A DNA stretch of 64,000 nucleotides, from NCBI GenBank assembly GCA_900239685.1, contig OENT01000909.1:656-64655 (forward strand), in the 5' to 3' direction. This document shows positions 63,984-64,000 of the stretch, in pieces. The notes under the pieces are model-generated. The model made no database searches. It saw nothing but the letters and a program-made list of their open reading frames with translations, and was not told the origin of the DNA. Position 1 is the stretch's first letter. Each line of letters starts with the position of its first letter. The position numbers and the translations under genes are program-made. The stretch is from Rotaria macrura (taxonomy: Eukaryota; Rotifera; Eurotatoria; Philodinida; Philodinidae).

Positions 63984-64000
63984 CTATATAATATAGGAAA

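Overview
The window is eukaryotic and almost certainly animal. Genes are split by GT-AG introns, many only about 50-90 bp long, and non-coding DNA is very AT-rich. The recognisable proteins are metazoan: a giant muscle-type immunoglobulin/PEVK-like protein, a FAM199X homologue, a CAMSAP/Patronin microtubule minus-end protein, PACRG, MDM1, and an RNF24/RNF122-type RING protein. Small introns, AT richness and overall gene style suggest a bdelloid rotifer. That is an inference from general impression, not something the sequence proves. There is no bacterial, viral or plasmid gene set.

Layout. (1) About 1-22,494, minus strand: the N-terminal 5,030 codons of one giant gene running off the left edge. 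It has I-set Ig domains first, then a huge unstructured part in exons of 2.26 kb and at least 9.8 kb. That part holds three tandem repeat families (about 90, 53 and 61 residues). The reading frame was rebuilt through all splice junctions and phases agree. Two mutually compatible first exons (start codons at 22,494 and 16,980) suggest long and short isoforms. One intron carries a 648-bp foldback element. (2) 27,473-28,549, minus: FAM199X homologue. (3) 28.8-38.6 kb: gene-poor, with one weak exon candidate. (4) 38,592-43,002, plus: a nine-exon CAMSAP/Patronin gene with a clear CKK domain but no calponin-homology domain. (5) 44,429-44,967, minus: a small secreted Cys-rich protein with a hydrophobic tail. 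(6) 47,217-47,540, plus: an orphan ORF with a membrane segment. (7) 49,038-50,076, minus: PACRG, six exons. (8) 51,522-57,820, minus: MDM1, sixteen exons. (9) 58,073-62,410, plus: an unknown acidic, Lys/Arg-rich protein divergently arranged with MDM1 across 252 bp. (10) 63,801-63,983, minus: last exon of a RING-H2 gene entering from the right edge.

How they fit together. CAMSAP, PACRG and MDM1 all belong to microtubule, ciliary or centriolar families and sit within about 19 kb. This may be coincidence but is worth checking for synteny. The giant Ig/PEVK-like gene looks like a sarcomere or cytoskeletal elastic protein. I found no self-evident new defence-type or enzymatic system. The most unusual items are the layered repeats and alternative N-termini of the giant protein, the CH-less CAMSAP, and several foldback or hairpin structures inside introns.

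All exon boundaries come from reading the sequence by eye and requiring GT-AG ends plus consistent phase. Family names come from recognised protein motifs, not from a database search.
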